A DNA stretch of 64,000 nt from Dryocola sp036489025 (GTDB lineage: Bacteria; Pseudomonadota; Gammaproteobacteria; Enterobacterales; Enterobacteriaceae), in the NCBI GenBank assembly GCA_036489025.1, contig DASXGN010000001.1, positions 88,602 through 152,601 of the forward strand. Direction: 5' to 3'. The position numbers were made by a program, and so were the translations under genes. Of the stretch, positions 25,056-32,917 are shown in pieces (the stretch's first letter is position 1; every line of letters starts with the position of its first letter). The notes under the pieces are model-generated. The model was given only the letters and a program-made list of their open reading frames with translations. It had not been told where the DNA came from and ran no database searches.

Positions 25056-25361
25056 TCAGGCTATCAACGCGAGTGCGTCAGCGAGAATCTTATCGCCGCG
25101 CATCATTCCGTAATCCATAGGGTTAATCACCGTGACCGGGATCTGTTTGGGTGCTGCCTGCGCTTTAAAATCCTCCAGACGGTATTTGATTTGTGGCCCG
25201 AGTAGACAGCAATCGTAACCGGGCATTTCGTCGGTAAACTCTTCGAGGCCGACCGCTTTGATTTCGACATCAATCTGTTGCACTAACGCGGCTTGCTTCA
25301 TCCTGTTCACGACCATGCTGGTAGACATACCAGCGGCACAGCATAAAAGGATACGTTTCAT
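25056..25361 (-). CDS. PTS sugar transporter IIB (lactose/cellobiose family)
   Basis: 101 residues, the normal IIB length. The phosphorylation loop is LLCCAAGMSTSM; by alignment with ChbB the phospho-cysteine is Cys8. It carries the phosphate from IIA to the sugar bound by the IIC encoded just downstream. A large nested inverted repeat lies 54-108 bases before its start, the best candidate for control of the pair. Confidence 0.93.
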   Translation of the reverse strand: MKRILLCCAAGMSTSMVVNRMKQAALVQQIDVEIKAVGLEEFTDEMPGYDCCLLGPQIKYRLEDFKAQAAPKQIPVTVINPMDYGMMRGDKILADALALIA

Positions 25362-25414
25362 AGACTGCTCTTATTATTAGGTACAGGGGGTGGTTACAGG
25401 CTCAGTATTCCTTG

Positions 25415-25469
25415 CTCCTTCACACTCTGCAACCGGTTACTGTAACCGGTTTCGGTGATTGTGAAGGAG
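25415..25469. promoter_or_regulatory. Nested inverted repeat upstream of the PTS pair
   Basis: The core 25431-25451 is a perfect 9-3-9 dyad, made of two AACCGGTT palindromes five bases apart. Outside it CTCCTTCACA (25415-25424) is mirrored by TGTGAAGGAG (25460-25469), off-centre by one base. AACCGGTT with a central CG is the usual shape of LacI-family operators. It lies between the divergent IIB gene and the YbaK-like gene and could serve either. Confidence 0.65.
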
Positions 25470-25566
25470 ATCCAAAATTCATTGAAATAATGCTGGCAAA
25501 ACATAAGCGGTTTACAGAAAGCCCAACCTTATGCGAAATTATTTGCGCCCAAATCAGGAGAATTTC

Positions 25567-26025
25567 ATGAGTCTGCAGTCTGTGCGGCAATTCTTTGCCG
25601 ACCACGCCCCCGATATCGATATTATCGAGCTTAATCAAAGCACTGCTACCGTTGCCCTTGCCGCCGCTGCGCACCACGTTGAACCCGGCCAGATAGCCAA
25701 GACGCTATCGTTAAAGGTTAAAAATGACGTCGTGCTGATCGTCGCCAAAGGGGACGCCCGGCTGGATAACAAAAAGCTCAAGGCCGCCTTCGGCGCGAAA
25801 GCCCGCATGCTCAGCAGCGATGAGGTGGTCACCTGGACCGGACATCCGGTTGGCGGCGTCTGCCCCTTCGGCCTGGAAAATCCCCTCGCCGTCTACTGCG
25901 ACGTTTCGCTCCGGCAATATGAAGAAGTGCTCCCCGCCGCCGGCGCTATTCACAGCGCGGTGCGCATCGCCCCGACGCGCTTAGCGGAACTCACCGCCGC
26001 CAAATGGGTCGACGTTTGCCTCTGA
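25567..26025 (+). CDS. YbaK/EbsC-family aminoacyl-tRNA deacylase-like protein
   Basis: 152 residues from the ATG at 25567, behind AGGAG; the in-frame ATG at 25531 is weaker. A stand-alone editing-domain protein like YbaK, YeaK or ProX, which remove wrong amino acids from charged tRNA. The conserved lysine in the AKTLSLKV strand and the GVCPFGL loop near 96-102 are present. Which tRNA it edits cannot be read. No operon partner. Confidence 0.88.
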   Translation: MSLQSVRQFFADHAPDIDIIELNQSTATVALAAAAHHVEPGQIAKTLSLKVKNDVVLIVAKGDARLDNKKLKAAFGAKARMLSSDEVVTWTGHPVGGVCPFGLENPLAVYCDVSLRQYEEVLPAAGAIHSAVRIAPTRLAELTAAKWVDVCL

Positions 26026-26262
26026 ATACAATAGATAAAGAAAGCGCGGCTGATGACCGTTTCAATGAAGAGTTGTGGACAACATCACGGGCGGATGAAG
26101 CGTGAAAGCGTAGCTCGTCGCCAATATTGATGAAAAAGCATCCGCAGACGGTTATCTGGTGAAAGGTTGATCTGGCACGTCACAGCGTGCCCTCGGAGAT
26201 ATGCTACAAAGGGTCAGCGTTAATTTTGAGCGACGACCTCGCTCTATTCTCCAGGGTAAAGC

Positions 26263-27039
26263 ATGCAGACAGATGTCAACACGCAGCGGGACGTCACCCG
26301 CCTTTGTATTCAGTGCGCGCTTTTTTTGTTGCAGCACGGGGCAGAAAGCGCGCTGGTAGAAGAGCTCTCCACGCGCCTCGGTATTGCGCTAGGCATGGAC
26401 AGCGTCGAAAGCTCAATTTCAGCGAACGCTATCGTGCTAAGCACCATCAAAGATAACCAGTGCCTGACCACCACGCGCAAAAACATCGACCGCGGCATTA
26501 ACATGCACATGGTGACCGAAGTGCAGCACATCGTGATCATGGCAGAACACAGGCTGCTGGACAGCAAAGACGTTTTGAAGCGCTTCGAGCACATCAGGCC
26601 GCTGCGCTATCCGCGCTGGCTGGTGGTGCTCATGGTCGGGCTGTCCTGCGGCTGTTTCTGTAAGCTGAACAACGGCGGATGGGACGGAGCCTTCGTGGCC
26701 TTTGTCGCCAGCTCGCTGGCCATGTACGTGCGCCAGGTCTTCACCCAGCGCCATCTCCATCCGCAGATAAATTTCTGCATCACCGCCTTTGTTGCCACCA
26801 CGGTTTCGGGCCTGCTGATCGCCAAAGGGCCGTTTGCCAGCACGTCAAATATCGCGATGGCGGCCAGCGTCCTGCTGCTGGTGCCGGGCTTCCCGCTGAT
26901 CAACGCCGTTGCCGACATGTTCAAAGGCCACGTCAACACCGGCCTTGCCCGCTGGGCGATGGCCAGCCTGCTCACGCTCGCCACCTGCATCGGGGTGATC
27001 ATGGCGATGTCGGTCTGGGGGCTGCGCGGATGGGCGTAA
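26263..27039 (+). CDS. yjjP: YjjP, exporter subunit (ThrE-like)
   Basis: 258 residues. A ~110-residue cytoplasmic N-terminal part, with HGAESALVEELSTRLG and a conserved SSISANAIVLS segment, is followed by about five membrane spans. In E. coli YjjP with YjjB forms a succinate exporter of the threonine/serine exporter family. The end overlaps yjjB by ten bases. The next gene downstream of yjjB differs from E. coli. Confidence 0.95.
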   Translation: MQTDVNTQRDVTRLCIQCALFLLQHGAESALVEELSTRLGIALGMDSVESSISANAIVLSTIKDNQCLTTTRKNIDRGINMHMVTEVQHIVIMAEHRLLDSKDVLKRFEHIRPLRYPRWLVVLMVGLSCGCFCKLNNGGWDGAFVAFVASSLAMYVRQVFTQRHLHPQINFCITAFVATTVSGLLIAKGPFASTSNIAMAASVLLLVPGFPLINAVADMFKGHVNTGLARWAMASLLTLATCIGVIMAMSVWGLRGWA

Positions 27040-27503
27040 TCGAATTTATCCTCGCGCTGCTTCAGGACATGATGCTGGCGGCGATCCCCGCGCTGGGCTT
27101 TGCCATGGTCTTTAACGTTCCGCGTCGGGCGCTGCCCTACTGCGCGCTGCTGGGCGCTATCGGCCACGGCTCGCGCATGGCGATGATGACCGCCGGCGTC
27201 AACATTGAGTGGAGCTCGTTTATCGCGGCGATTCTGGTCGGCATGATTGGCATCCAGTGGTCGCGCTGGTATCTCGCGCATCCCAAGGTCTTTACCGTCG
27301 CGGCCGTCATCCCCATGTTCCCCGGTATTTCTGCCTACACGGCGATGATCTCCGCCGTGAAGATGAGCCATTTTGGCTACAGCGAAGACCTGCTGATCCT
27401 GCTGGTTACCAACTTCCTGAAGGCGTCGTTTATCGTGGGCGCACTGTCGATTGGCCTGTCGCTGCCGGGGCTATGGCTTTATCGTAAGCGCCCGCGGGTG
27501 TAG
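27030..27503 (+). CDS. yjjB: YjjB, exporter subunit (ThrE-like)
   Basis: 157 residues starting at the ATG at 27030 (MGVIEFILALLQDMMLAAIP), the E. coli length. Four to five membrane spans, with the conserved HPKVFTVAAVIPMFPG motif near 88-103. It is the second half of the YjjPB succinate exporter. It overlaps yjjP by ten bases, so the two are translationally coupled. Confidence 0.95.
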   Translation: MGVIEFILALLQDMMLAAIPALGFAMVFNVPRRALPYCALLGAIGHGSRMAMMTAGVNIEWSSFIAAILVGMIGIQWSRWYLAHPKVFTVAAVIPMFPGISAYTAMISAVKMSHFGYSEDLLILLVTNFLKASFIVGALSIGLSLPGLWLYRKRPRV

Positions 27504-27563
27504 CAACTTTGCGCGAGCTTTGTGATTTAATGTACCGGCCACCGACAATGCTAAGGAGCCCGC

Positions 27564-28205
27564 GTGGAAAGCCACGATCGCTATCTTCCGGAGCGCTTTG
27601 ACGAAGCGAGCCTGAAAGACAAAATATTTTTGAGCGCCATCAGCCTGTTTGCCGAATTCGGCCTGAACGGCGCGCGCATGGAGCAAATCGCCGAGAAAGC
27701 GGGCACCACAAAACGCATGGTGGTTTATCACTTTAAAAGCAAAGAGCTGCTTTACGTGCAGGTGCTGGAATACGTCTACACGCAGATTCGCGGCGCGGAG
27801 CGTCAGCTAAATCTCGCCAGTCTGCCGCCGGTTGAGGCAATGGTTGAACTGGTCGAATGGACGTTTGATTTCCATGCCGCGCACCCGGACTTCATCCGCA
27901 TTATCTGCATGGAGAACATGCAGCGCGGGCGCTTTGTAAAAGAGTCGACCTACCTGCGCGAAATCAACCGCAGCGCGCTTGAGCTGCTGGAAGACATCCT
28001 TGCACGCGGACAGGCAAAACAGCTGTTCAGCAAGGCGGTCAACGCCAAAGACGTGCATCGCCTGGTGAGCAGCTTCAGCTTTTATCACGTCGCCAACAGC
28101 TACACCTTCTCCAACCTGTTTGAGGCAGGCCAGGATCCGGCGGGCAGCAACGACCATTATCGTGAAATGGCGGTGCAGGTTGTGCTGCGCTATATCGGCC
28201 CCTAG
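27564..28205 (+). CDS. TetR-family transcriptional regulator
   Basis: 213 residues. An N-terminal TetR HTH (about 18-64) has ISLFAEFGLNGARMEQIAEKAG and TTKRMVVYHFKSKELL; the ligand domain follows. GTG start at 27564 with AAGGAG upstream. The ligand is unknown. It is 60 bases after yjjB on the same strand and 44 bases before ohrR, so it could control either neighbour. E. coli K-12 has no regulator here. Confidence 0.9.
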   Translation: MESHDRYLPERFDEASLKDKIFLSAISLFAEFGLNGARMEQIAEKAGTTKRMVVYHFKSKELLYVQVLEYVYTQIRGAERQLNLASLPPVEAMVELVEWTFDFHAAHPDFIRIICMENMQRGRFVKESTYLREINRSALELLEDILARGQAKQLFSKAVNAKDVHRLVSSFSFYHVANSYTFSNLFEAGQDPAGSNDHYREMAVQVVLRYIGP

Positions 28206-28214
28206 TTAATTAAC

Positions 28215-28232
28215 TTGCAATTAAATCGCGCA
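28215..28232 (+). promoter_or_regulatory. Candidate OhrR operator
   Basis: TTGCAATTAAATCGCGCA is an imperfect dyad beginning 35 bases before the ohrR ATG. The TTGCAATT half resembles OhrR sites described in other Gram-negatives. It is AT-rich and fits an autoregulatory operator. No sequence of equal quality was found before ohr. Confidence 0.45.
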
Positions 28233-28249
28233 CTATCTATATTCAAACT

Positions 28250-28696
28250 ATGAAAACGACGCCGACGACCCCAAACGCGCTGCTGCTGGATAACCAGCTC
28301 TGCTTTGCGCTCTACTCCGCGAACCTGGCGGTGAACAAACTGTACCGGCAGCTGCTGGCCCCGCTGGGCCTGACGTATCCGCAGTATATTGTGATGCTGG
28401 TACTCTGGGAGCAGGATGACGTCACGGTGTCGGAAATCGGCGAGCGGCTGTTTCTGGATTCGGCCACCCTAACCCCGCTGCTCAAACGCCTTGAGGCGGC
28501 GGGCCTGGTTACCCGCAGCCGCTCGCGCCAGGATGAACGCCAGGTTGCCGTCACGCTCACCGAAGCAGGCAAAGCGTTGCAGGCAAAGGCCAAAGAGATT
28601 CCGGAATCAGTGCGCTGCGCCTCGGCGTGCAGCGTGGATTCCATGCTCGAACTTAAGGCCCGGCTCGAAACGCTCCGTCAGAATCTCGGCGAATAA
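28250..28696 (+). CDS. ohrR: OhrR, organic-peroxide-sensing MarR repressor
   Basis: 148 residues. A MarR winged helix with YPQYIVMLVLWEQDDVTVSEIG and the DSATLTPLLKRLE recognition helix. The reactive cysteine typical of OhrR is Cys18 in NQLCFALYSA. A second Cys pair (CASAC) near 122-126 may give the two-cysteine class. Oxidation by organic peroxides should release it from DNA. ohr follows 95 bases later. Confidence 0.93.
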   Translation: MKTTPTTPNALLLDNQLCFALYSANLAVNKLYRQLLAPLGLTYPQYIVMLVLWEQDDVTVSEIGERLFLDSATLTPLLKRLEAAGLVTRSRSRQDERQVAVTLTEAGKALQAKAKEIPESVRCASACSVDSMLELKARLETLRQNLGE

Positions 28697-28699
28697 CTC

Positions 28700-28726
28700 A
28701 GCCGGACGCGCCCGGCGCATCCGGCT
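28700..28726. repeat. REP-like hairpin between ohrR and ohr
   Basis: AGCCGGA and TCCGGCT form a 7-bp stem with an inner GCGC/GCGC, the look of an enteric REP palindrome or a GC-rich terminator. Downstream is A-rich, not T-rich. It may partly uncouple ohr from ohrR. Confidence 0.45.
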
Positions 28727-28791
28727 TAAAAAACACAAATAAATAGCACACGATTTTATCGCACACATAAAAGCAAGATAAGGAACCTGCC

Positions 28792-29220
28792 ATGTCATTA
28801 GAAAAAGTTGTTTATACCGCAAAAGCAAAAGCCACCGGTGGCCGCGACGGCCGCGCAACCTCTTCCGACGGCGTGCTCGACGTCAAATTAGGCGTGCCAA
28901 AAGAGATGGGCGGCGCGGGCGGTGAAGTCACCAACCCCGAGCAGCTGTTTGCGGCGGGTTATTCAGCCTGCTTCCTCGGCGCGATGAAGTTCGTCGCCGC
29001 CCGCGACAAAATCAGCATGCCAAAAGAAGCGTTTATCGAAGGCGAAGTCGGGATTGGCCCGCTGCCGACCGGCTTTGGGATTGAAGCCAAACTGAATATC
29101 CACCTGCCGGAGATGGACGCGGCGGAAGCCAAAAAGCTGGTTGATGCCGCACATATCGTCTGCCCGTATTCCAACGCCACGCGCGGGAATATTGACGTCA
29201 CGCTGAATATCATCAGTTAA
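28792..29220 (+). CDS. ohr: Ohr, organic hydroperoxide reductase
   Basis: 142 residues of the OsmC/Ohr family. Catalytic cysteines are Cys60 (GYSACFLGAM) and Cys124 (HIVCPYSNATRG), both with the Ohr-type context; Ohr differs from OsmC in its VCPYSNATRGN ending. It reduces organic and fatty-acid hydroperoxides using lipoylated proteins as electron source. An AAGGA site precedes the ATG. Followed by a terminator. Confidence 0.96.
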   Translation: MSLEKVVYTAKAKATGGRDGRATSSDGVLDVKLGVPKEMGGAGGEVTNPEQLFAAGYSACFLGAMKFVAARDKISMPKEAFIEGEVGIGPLPTGFGIEAKLNIHLPEMDAAEAKKLVDAAHIVCPYSNATRGNIDVTLNIIS

Positions 29221-29226
29221 GCAAGG

Positions 29227-29250
29227 AAAGCCGGGTAAACCCGGCTTTTT
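29227..29250 (+). terminator. ohr terminator
   Basis: A 9-bp stem AAAGCCGGG / CCCGGCTTT with a four-base loop ends in five Ts, seven bases after the ohr stop. Confidence 0.92.
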
Positions 29251-29354
29251 ATCAATGGATTAAGAACTGTCCTGGTCCCGCGCCACCGCATCAAAGCGTT
29301 ATACTCTGCGCTGGATTCTCCTGCTCCGCAGGCTATCAACAAGAGTGTGACAAG

Positions 29355-29861
29355 ATGAAAGCAAGCAATCGTATGGTATGCGCCCTGGCGCTGGCGACCG
29401 CCGTTTTTTCCGGCCAGACGCTGGCTGCAAGCTGGCAGGACCAACTGTCCAGCGCGGCAAATGAATTAAGCAAAAGCGGCACCGCTTCCACCAGCGGCAC
29501 GCAAAGCGGCGGCCTCTCCCTCTCCTCGCTCACCGGCCTGCTTAACGGCGGCAACCAGGCGCTCAGTTCAAACAGCATGACCAACGCCGCGGGCGTCATG
29601 GAATACTGCGCCAAAAACAAACTGGCCTCGGTGACCAGCACCGAAAACATCAAAAGCCAGCTGATGAATAAGCTGGGCGTGGAAGACAGCACTAAAGCCG
29701 CTGAAAAACCGGATTACAACCAGGGCCTGATGGGCCTGCTCAATACCGGCAAGGGCCAGCAGCTTGACCTGAACACCATCGGCAGCTCGCCGCTGGCTGA
29801 AAAAGTGAAGACTAAAGCCTGCGACCTGGTGCTAAAACAGGCTGCAAACTATATCTCTTAA
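29355..29861 (+). CDS. yjjA: YjjA, DUF2501 periplasmic protein
   Basis: 168 residues with a signal peptide (KASNRMVCALALATAVFSG, likely cleavage after TLAA near 25). The mature part has a Ser/Thr/Gly-rich stretch, the conserved SLTGLLNGGNQALSSNSM and GVMEYCAKNKL segments, and a C-terminal VKTKACDLVLKQA; the two Cys may pair. It matches E. coli YjjA, function unknown. In E. coli yjjA is next to dnaC; here ohr precedes it. Confidence 0.9.
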   Translation: MKASNRMVCALALATAVFSGQTLAASWQDQLSSAANELSKSGTASTSGTQSGGLSLSSLTGLLNGGNQALSSNSMTNAAGVMEYCAKNKLASVTSTENIKSQLMNKLGVEDSTKAAEKPDYNQGLMGLLNTGKGQQLDLNTIGSSPLAEKVKTKACDLVLKQAANYIS

Positions 29862-29870
29862 AACCAAAAG

Positions 29871-29896
29871 CCACTCGCAGCCTGCGGGTGGTTTTC
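29871..29896. terminator. Terminator between yjjA and the DeoR-family gene
   Basis: A 9-bp stem CCACTCGCA / TGCGGGTGG (one G-T pair) with a three-base loop is followed by TTTTC on the plus strand and preceded by AAAA. It likely serves the convergent yjjA and DeoR-family genes. Confidence 0.8.
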
Positions 29897-29899
29897 TTC

Positions 29900-30658
29900 C
29901 TACACCAGCCGCAGCTTAAAGTTCTGCTCGCCTAAAAGCTTCGCATCCCTCTCCGCTAAACCTTTATCGCTGATGATGTGGGTGAAAGCCTGTAGCGAAG
30001 TCACGCAGAAAAGAGAATGGTGATGGTATTTCGAGCTGTCGGCAATCAGAACTTTTTGGCGAGCATTCGCAATAACATCCTGTTTAATGGCCGACTTTTC
30101 TTCCGTTGGCGTGGTCACTCCCTTTTCAAGGCTCCACGAGTTGCAGCTCATAAAAGCGACGTCAGGATTAATCGACCGCAGTAAACGCCTGCCGTGTTCG
30201 CCCACGCATGACTGGCTGCTGTCGTCTATCCGGCCGCCAATAATGGTCACTTCAATCTGGCGGAACTCGGATAAAAACAGCGCAATATGTAAATCCGCAG
30301 TGAACACGCGCAGCGGGATATTCACCAGCACGCGCGCCAGCTCCAGCGAAGTGGTGCCCGCGTCCAGCACGATTGAATCGCCGGAAGAAACCAGCGAGGC
30401 AGCTTCACGAGCAATGGCCTGTTTTTGTTTGAGATGGCGCTGCTGTTTTTCAAAGGTGGTGGGCTGAATAGGAACGAATTGCTTAAGCGCTACGCCGCCG
30501 TGGCTGCGGCTGATGACGCCCTGCTCATCGAGCTTAATCAAATCGCGTCGAATCGTGGCCGGCGAAGCATCTATGGCCTCCACAAGTTGTTCAACGGTTA
30601 CCAGATTATGGCTTTTTAACACGGCCATAATCTGGTCAAGACGATAATTACTCTTCAT
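29900..30658 (-). CDS. DeoR-family regulator of the threonate-type operon
   Basis: 252 residues. An N-terminal DeoR HTH has the TIRRDLIKLDEQGVISRSHGG signature near 34-54, and the sugar-phosphate-binding domain follows (VLDAGTTSLELA). It lies last in permease-kinase-dehydrogenase-regulator, 11 bases after pdxA2. The place matches DtnR/YgbI-type regulators of four-carbon acid sugar operons. The inducer is not known. Confidence 0.92.
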   Translation of the reverse strand: MKSNYRLDQIMAVLKSHNLVTVEQLVEAIDASPATIRRDLIKLDEQGVISRSHGGVALKQFVPIQPTTFEKQQRHLKQKQAIAREAASLVSSGDSIVLDAGTTSLELARVLVNIPLRVFTADLHIALFLSEFRQIEVTIIGGRIDDSSQSCVGEHGRRLLRSINPDVAFMSCNSWSLEKGVTTPTEEKSAIKQDVIANARQKVLIADSSKYHHHSLFCVTSLQAFTHIISDKGLAERDAKLLGEQNFKLRLV

Positions 30659-30669
30659 TTTCCGAGAAA

Positions 30670-31653
30670 TTACACCAGTTGCATTGCGAGTTTAATCGAG
30701 ACCTCCATGCTCTCAGATTTAGCTTTTCCTTGCCAGGCAATATCAAACGCCGTGCCGTGGTCCGCCGAGGTTCGAATAAACGGCAGGCCAGCGGTAATAT
30801 TCACGCCGTCATAAAAACCTAATAGCTTTAGGGGGATATGCCCCTGATCGTGGTACATCGCCACAACCATGTCGTAATGCCCCTCGTACGCCTGCAAAAA
30901 GACCGTATCCGGCGGGCAAGGGCCGTACACCTCCATCCCCTGCGCCCTGGCCGCCTCAATGGCCGGGGTGACAATATTTATTTCCTCATCCCCAAAAAGA
31001 CCATTTTCCCCCGCGTGAGGATTCACTCCGGCAACGGCAATCCGCGGCGCGCTGTAGCCCACGCGTTTAAGAAACTTATCGGCAATAGCGATCACCGTTT
31101 CAATGCGCTCTTTATTTAACGTATCGAGAAATTTACGCAGCGCTATATGCGTCGAAACGTGAATAACCTTCAGCCGGTCGGTATAAAGCACCATCGCGTA
31201 ATCTTTGCTGTTCGTCAGCTTAGCCAGCAGCTCCGTATGGCCCGGATACATATGGCCCGCGGTATGAAGCGCTTCCTTATTCAGCGGGGCCGTGGCAATC
31301 GCATGGACTTCGCCCGCCATCGCCAGCTCGGTCGCCCGCTTAACGCAGCGATAGGCTAAATCTCCGGCCTGCGCCTGAACTTTCCCCGGCACCAGCGCCT
31401 GCGGCTGCCCAAGAGGCTCATCAAGCACGTTGATCACGCCCGGCGCAAAACGCGCCTCGGAGACCCGCGTAATGAGATGCAAATCAACTTTTGGCACCAG
31501 ACCCGCCTGGCAAACTCGGCGCAGCGTTTCGATGCAGCCAACCACCACCGCTGGCGCACCGTTCAATTCACCTTCCAGCAGAGCTTTGATAATAATTTCC
31601 GGGCCGATGCCCGCCGGATCGCCCATCGTTACCGCGATTGTTTTAGTGGTCAC
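30670..31653 (-). CDS. pdxA2: PdxA2, D-threonate/erythronate-4-phosphate dehydrogenase
   Basis: 327 residues from the GTG at 31653 (VTTKTIAVTMGDPAGIG), seven bases after GAGGAG; ATG starts farther upstream have no good site. The PdxA fold is shown by MGDPAGIGPE, the metal ligand in MYPGHTELLAKL and the YHDQGHIPLKL loop near the end. Standing next to a DtnK-type kinase it is not the pyridoxine enzyme. It should oxidise D-threonate or D-erythronate 4-phosphate, yielding dihydroxyacetone phosphate after CO2 loss. Confidence 0.9.
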   Translation of the reverse strand: MTTKTIAVTMGDPAGIGPEIIIKALLEGELNGAPAVVVGCIETLRRVCQAGLVPKVDLHLITRVSEARFAPGVINVLDEPLGQPQALVPGKVQAQAGDLAYRCVKRATELAMAGEVHAIATAPLNKEALHTAGHMYPGHTELLAKLTNSKDYAMVLYTDRLKVIHVSTHIALRKFLDTLNKERIETVIAIADKFLKRVGYSAPRIAVAGVNPHAGENGLFGDEEINIVTPAIEAARAQGMEVYGPCPPDTVFLQAYEGHYDMVVAMYHDQGHIPLKLLGFYDGVNITAGLPFIRTSADHGTAFDIAWQGKAKSESMEVSIKLAMQLV

Positions 31654-32917
31654 TGTACATCTCCTCAATAAAATAGAGCGCATCGCAAAGCGTACTCTCC
31701 GAACCAAATCCGCCGGCTTTCGTGATTACCGGTAAATCATCAATCTCGCTGTTTATAAACGTGCCGCAGGGAATGCAGGGGGCGACTTCACTTTCGATTC
31801 GATAGCCTTCTGCCCCCAGTGCGTTTGCCACCGCAATGGCAATATCCCCGCCGGTGAGAAATAATCCGCCGATAGAAGTCTGCCCGGTGATGGCCAGGGT
31901 TAGCTGGCCGAGCTGCCTGCTAATCTGCTCGCCGACCTGCTGGCGGCTGAGATCGTACTGCTGGCACAGCCTGTCGATCTGAAAACGATCGTCCGCCTCG
32001 CGGCTGGTGCGCAAAATACAGTGCCGTCCCTCCTGCAAGAGTCGGCAGGCTTGCTCAGCCACGGCCTGTCGATGCTCCCCGGCAGAGGCAGTCAGCAGCG
32101 CCTCGACCTCGATATCCACAATCTCCGCGCGCTTGCTGCGTCTCGCCTGCTCAACCTGACGGCGCGTCGCCTCACTCATCGACCCGGCCACCACCAGCAC
32201 GGGCAGAACCCGGCGCTCATTCAGATAAGCAGAAACCGGCAGCGCATTGGCCAGCCCCGCCGCGCCCGCTAACAAAGGTATTTCCGGCAGAGACAGCGCC
32301 GCGCGGGCGATCAAATCGAGATCGCTGTCCGTAACCGCATCGACCACCACCATCATGCTTCCCTGCGCGGCAAGCTTTTCCAGCGCGTCGCCTAACTCCC
32401 CGCTTCTGACCTGTTCCAGGCCGATTTCCCCTACGGGCACCTTACTCTGTCGGGCGATCAAAGTGCTGATGCGCGAAGAGATAATGGGCGTGCGCGGATC
32501 GCTGGCGAACTCCGTTTCCAGCAGCGGCACCTGATGCACCAGGCATTCTCCGTTCTCGGTCGTGCGGCCCGCGCCCGGAATAGCCCCGGCAATAATCGCC
32601 AGCGATCTGCCCGTAGCCCGCATCGCAGCCTCAATCTCAGCGCCCACGTTACCGCGGAAAGTGGAGTCAATTTTCTTATAGACCAGCGGGTTATCGGCCC
32701 CCAAACGGCACCAGGGTTGCAGCGCCTGTGTGACGGCAGCGGCGGCCTCGCCGGGCGTTCCGGCGCGGCTTTCGGTATTCACCACCAGCACGTCAGCATG
32801 GCGGGAAGGTTTCTGCCGCTGCGTCAGCATCACCTCCGTTTTGGCTCCTTTCTTGGCCAGCTGAACCCCGGTGTCATTAGCACCCGTAAAATCATCGGCA
32901 ACGACGATAAGCTTCAT
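31643..32917 (-). CDS. dtnK: Four-carbon acid sugar kinase (DtnK/DUF1537 family)
   Basis: 424 residues. The family N-terminus VVADDFTGANDTGVQLAKKG carries the sugar-binding Asp residues, and the C-terminal half has the ATP-binding FLTGGDIAIAVANALG segment. It phosphorylates D-threonate or D-erythronate at the 4-position. It overlaps pdxA2 by 11 bases and the upstream permease by four (ATGA), so translation of the three is coupled. The stereochemistry cannot be decided from sequence. Confidence 0.88.
   Translation of the reverse strand: MKLIVVADDFTGANDTGVQLAKKGAKTEVMLTQRQKPSRHADVLVVNTESRAGTPGEAAAAVTQALQPWCRLGADNPLVYKKIDSTFRGNVGAEIEAAMRATGRSLAIIAGAIPGAGRTTENGECLVHQVPLLETEFASDPRTPIISSRISTLIARQSKVPVGEIGLEQVRSGELGDALEKLAAQGSMMVVVDAVTDSDLDLIARAALSLPEIPLLAGAAGLANALPVSAYLNERRVLPVLVVAGSMSEATRRQVEQARRSKRAEIVDIEVEALLTASAGEHRQAVAEQACRLLQEGRHCILRTSREADDRFQIDRLCQQYDLSRQQVGEQISRQLGQLTLAITGQTSIGGLFLTGGDIAIAVANALGAEGYRIESEVAPCIPCGTFINSEIDDLPVITKAGGFGSESTLCDALYFIEEMYSDH

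Noticed and set aside
26679..27503. 274-codon plus-strand frame covering yjjB
   Set aside because: Only its last 157 codons, from the ATG at 27030, are YjjB; the earlier part is out of frame with yjjP and is not coding.
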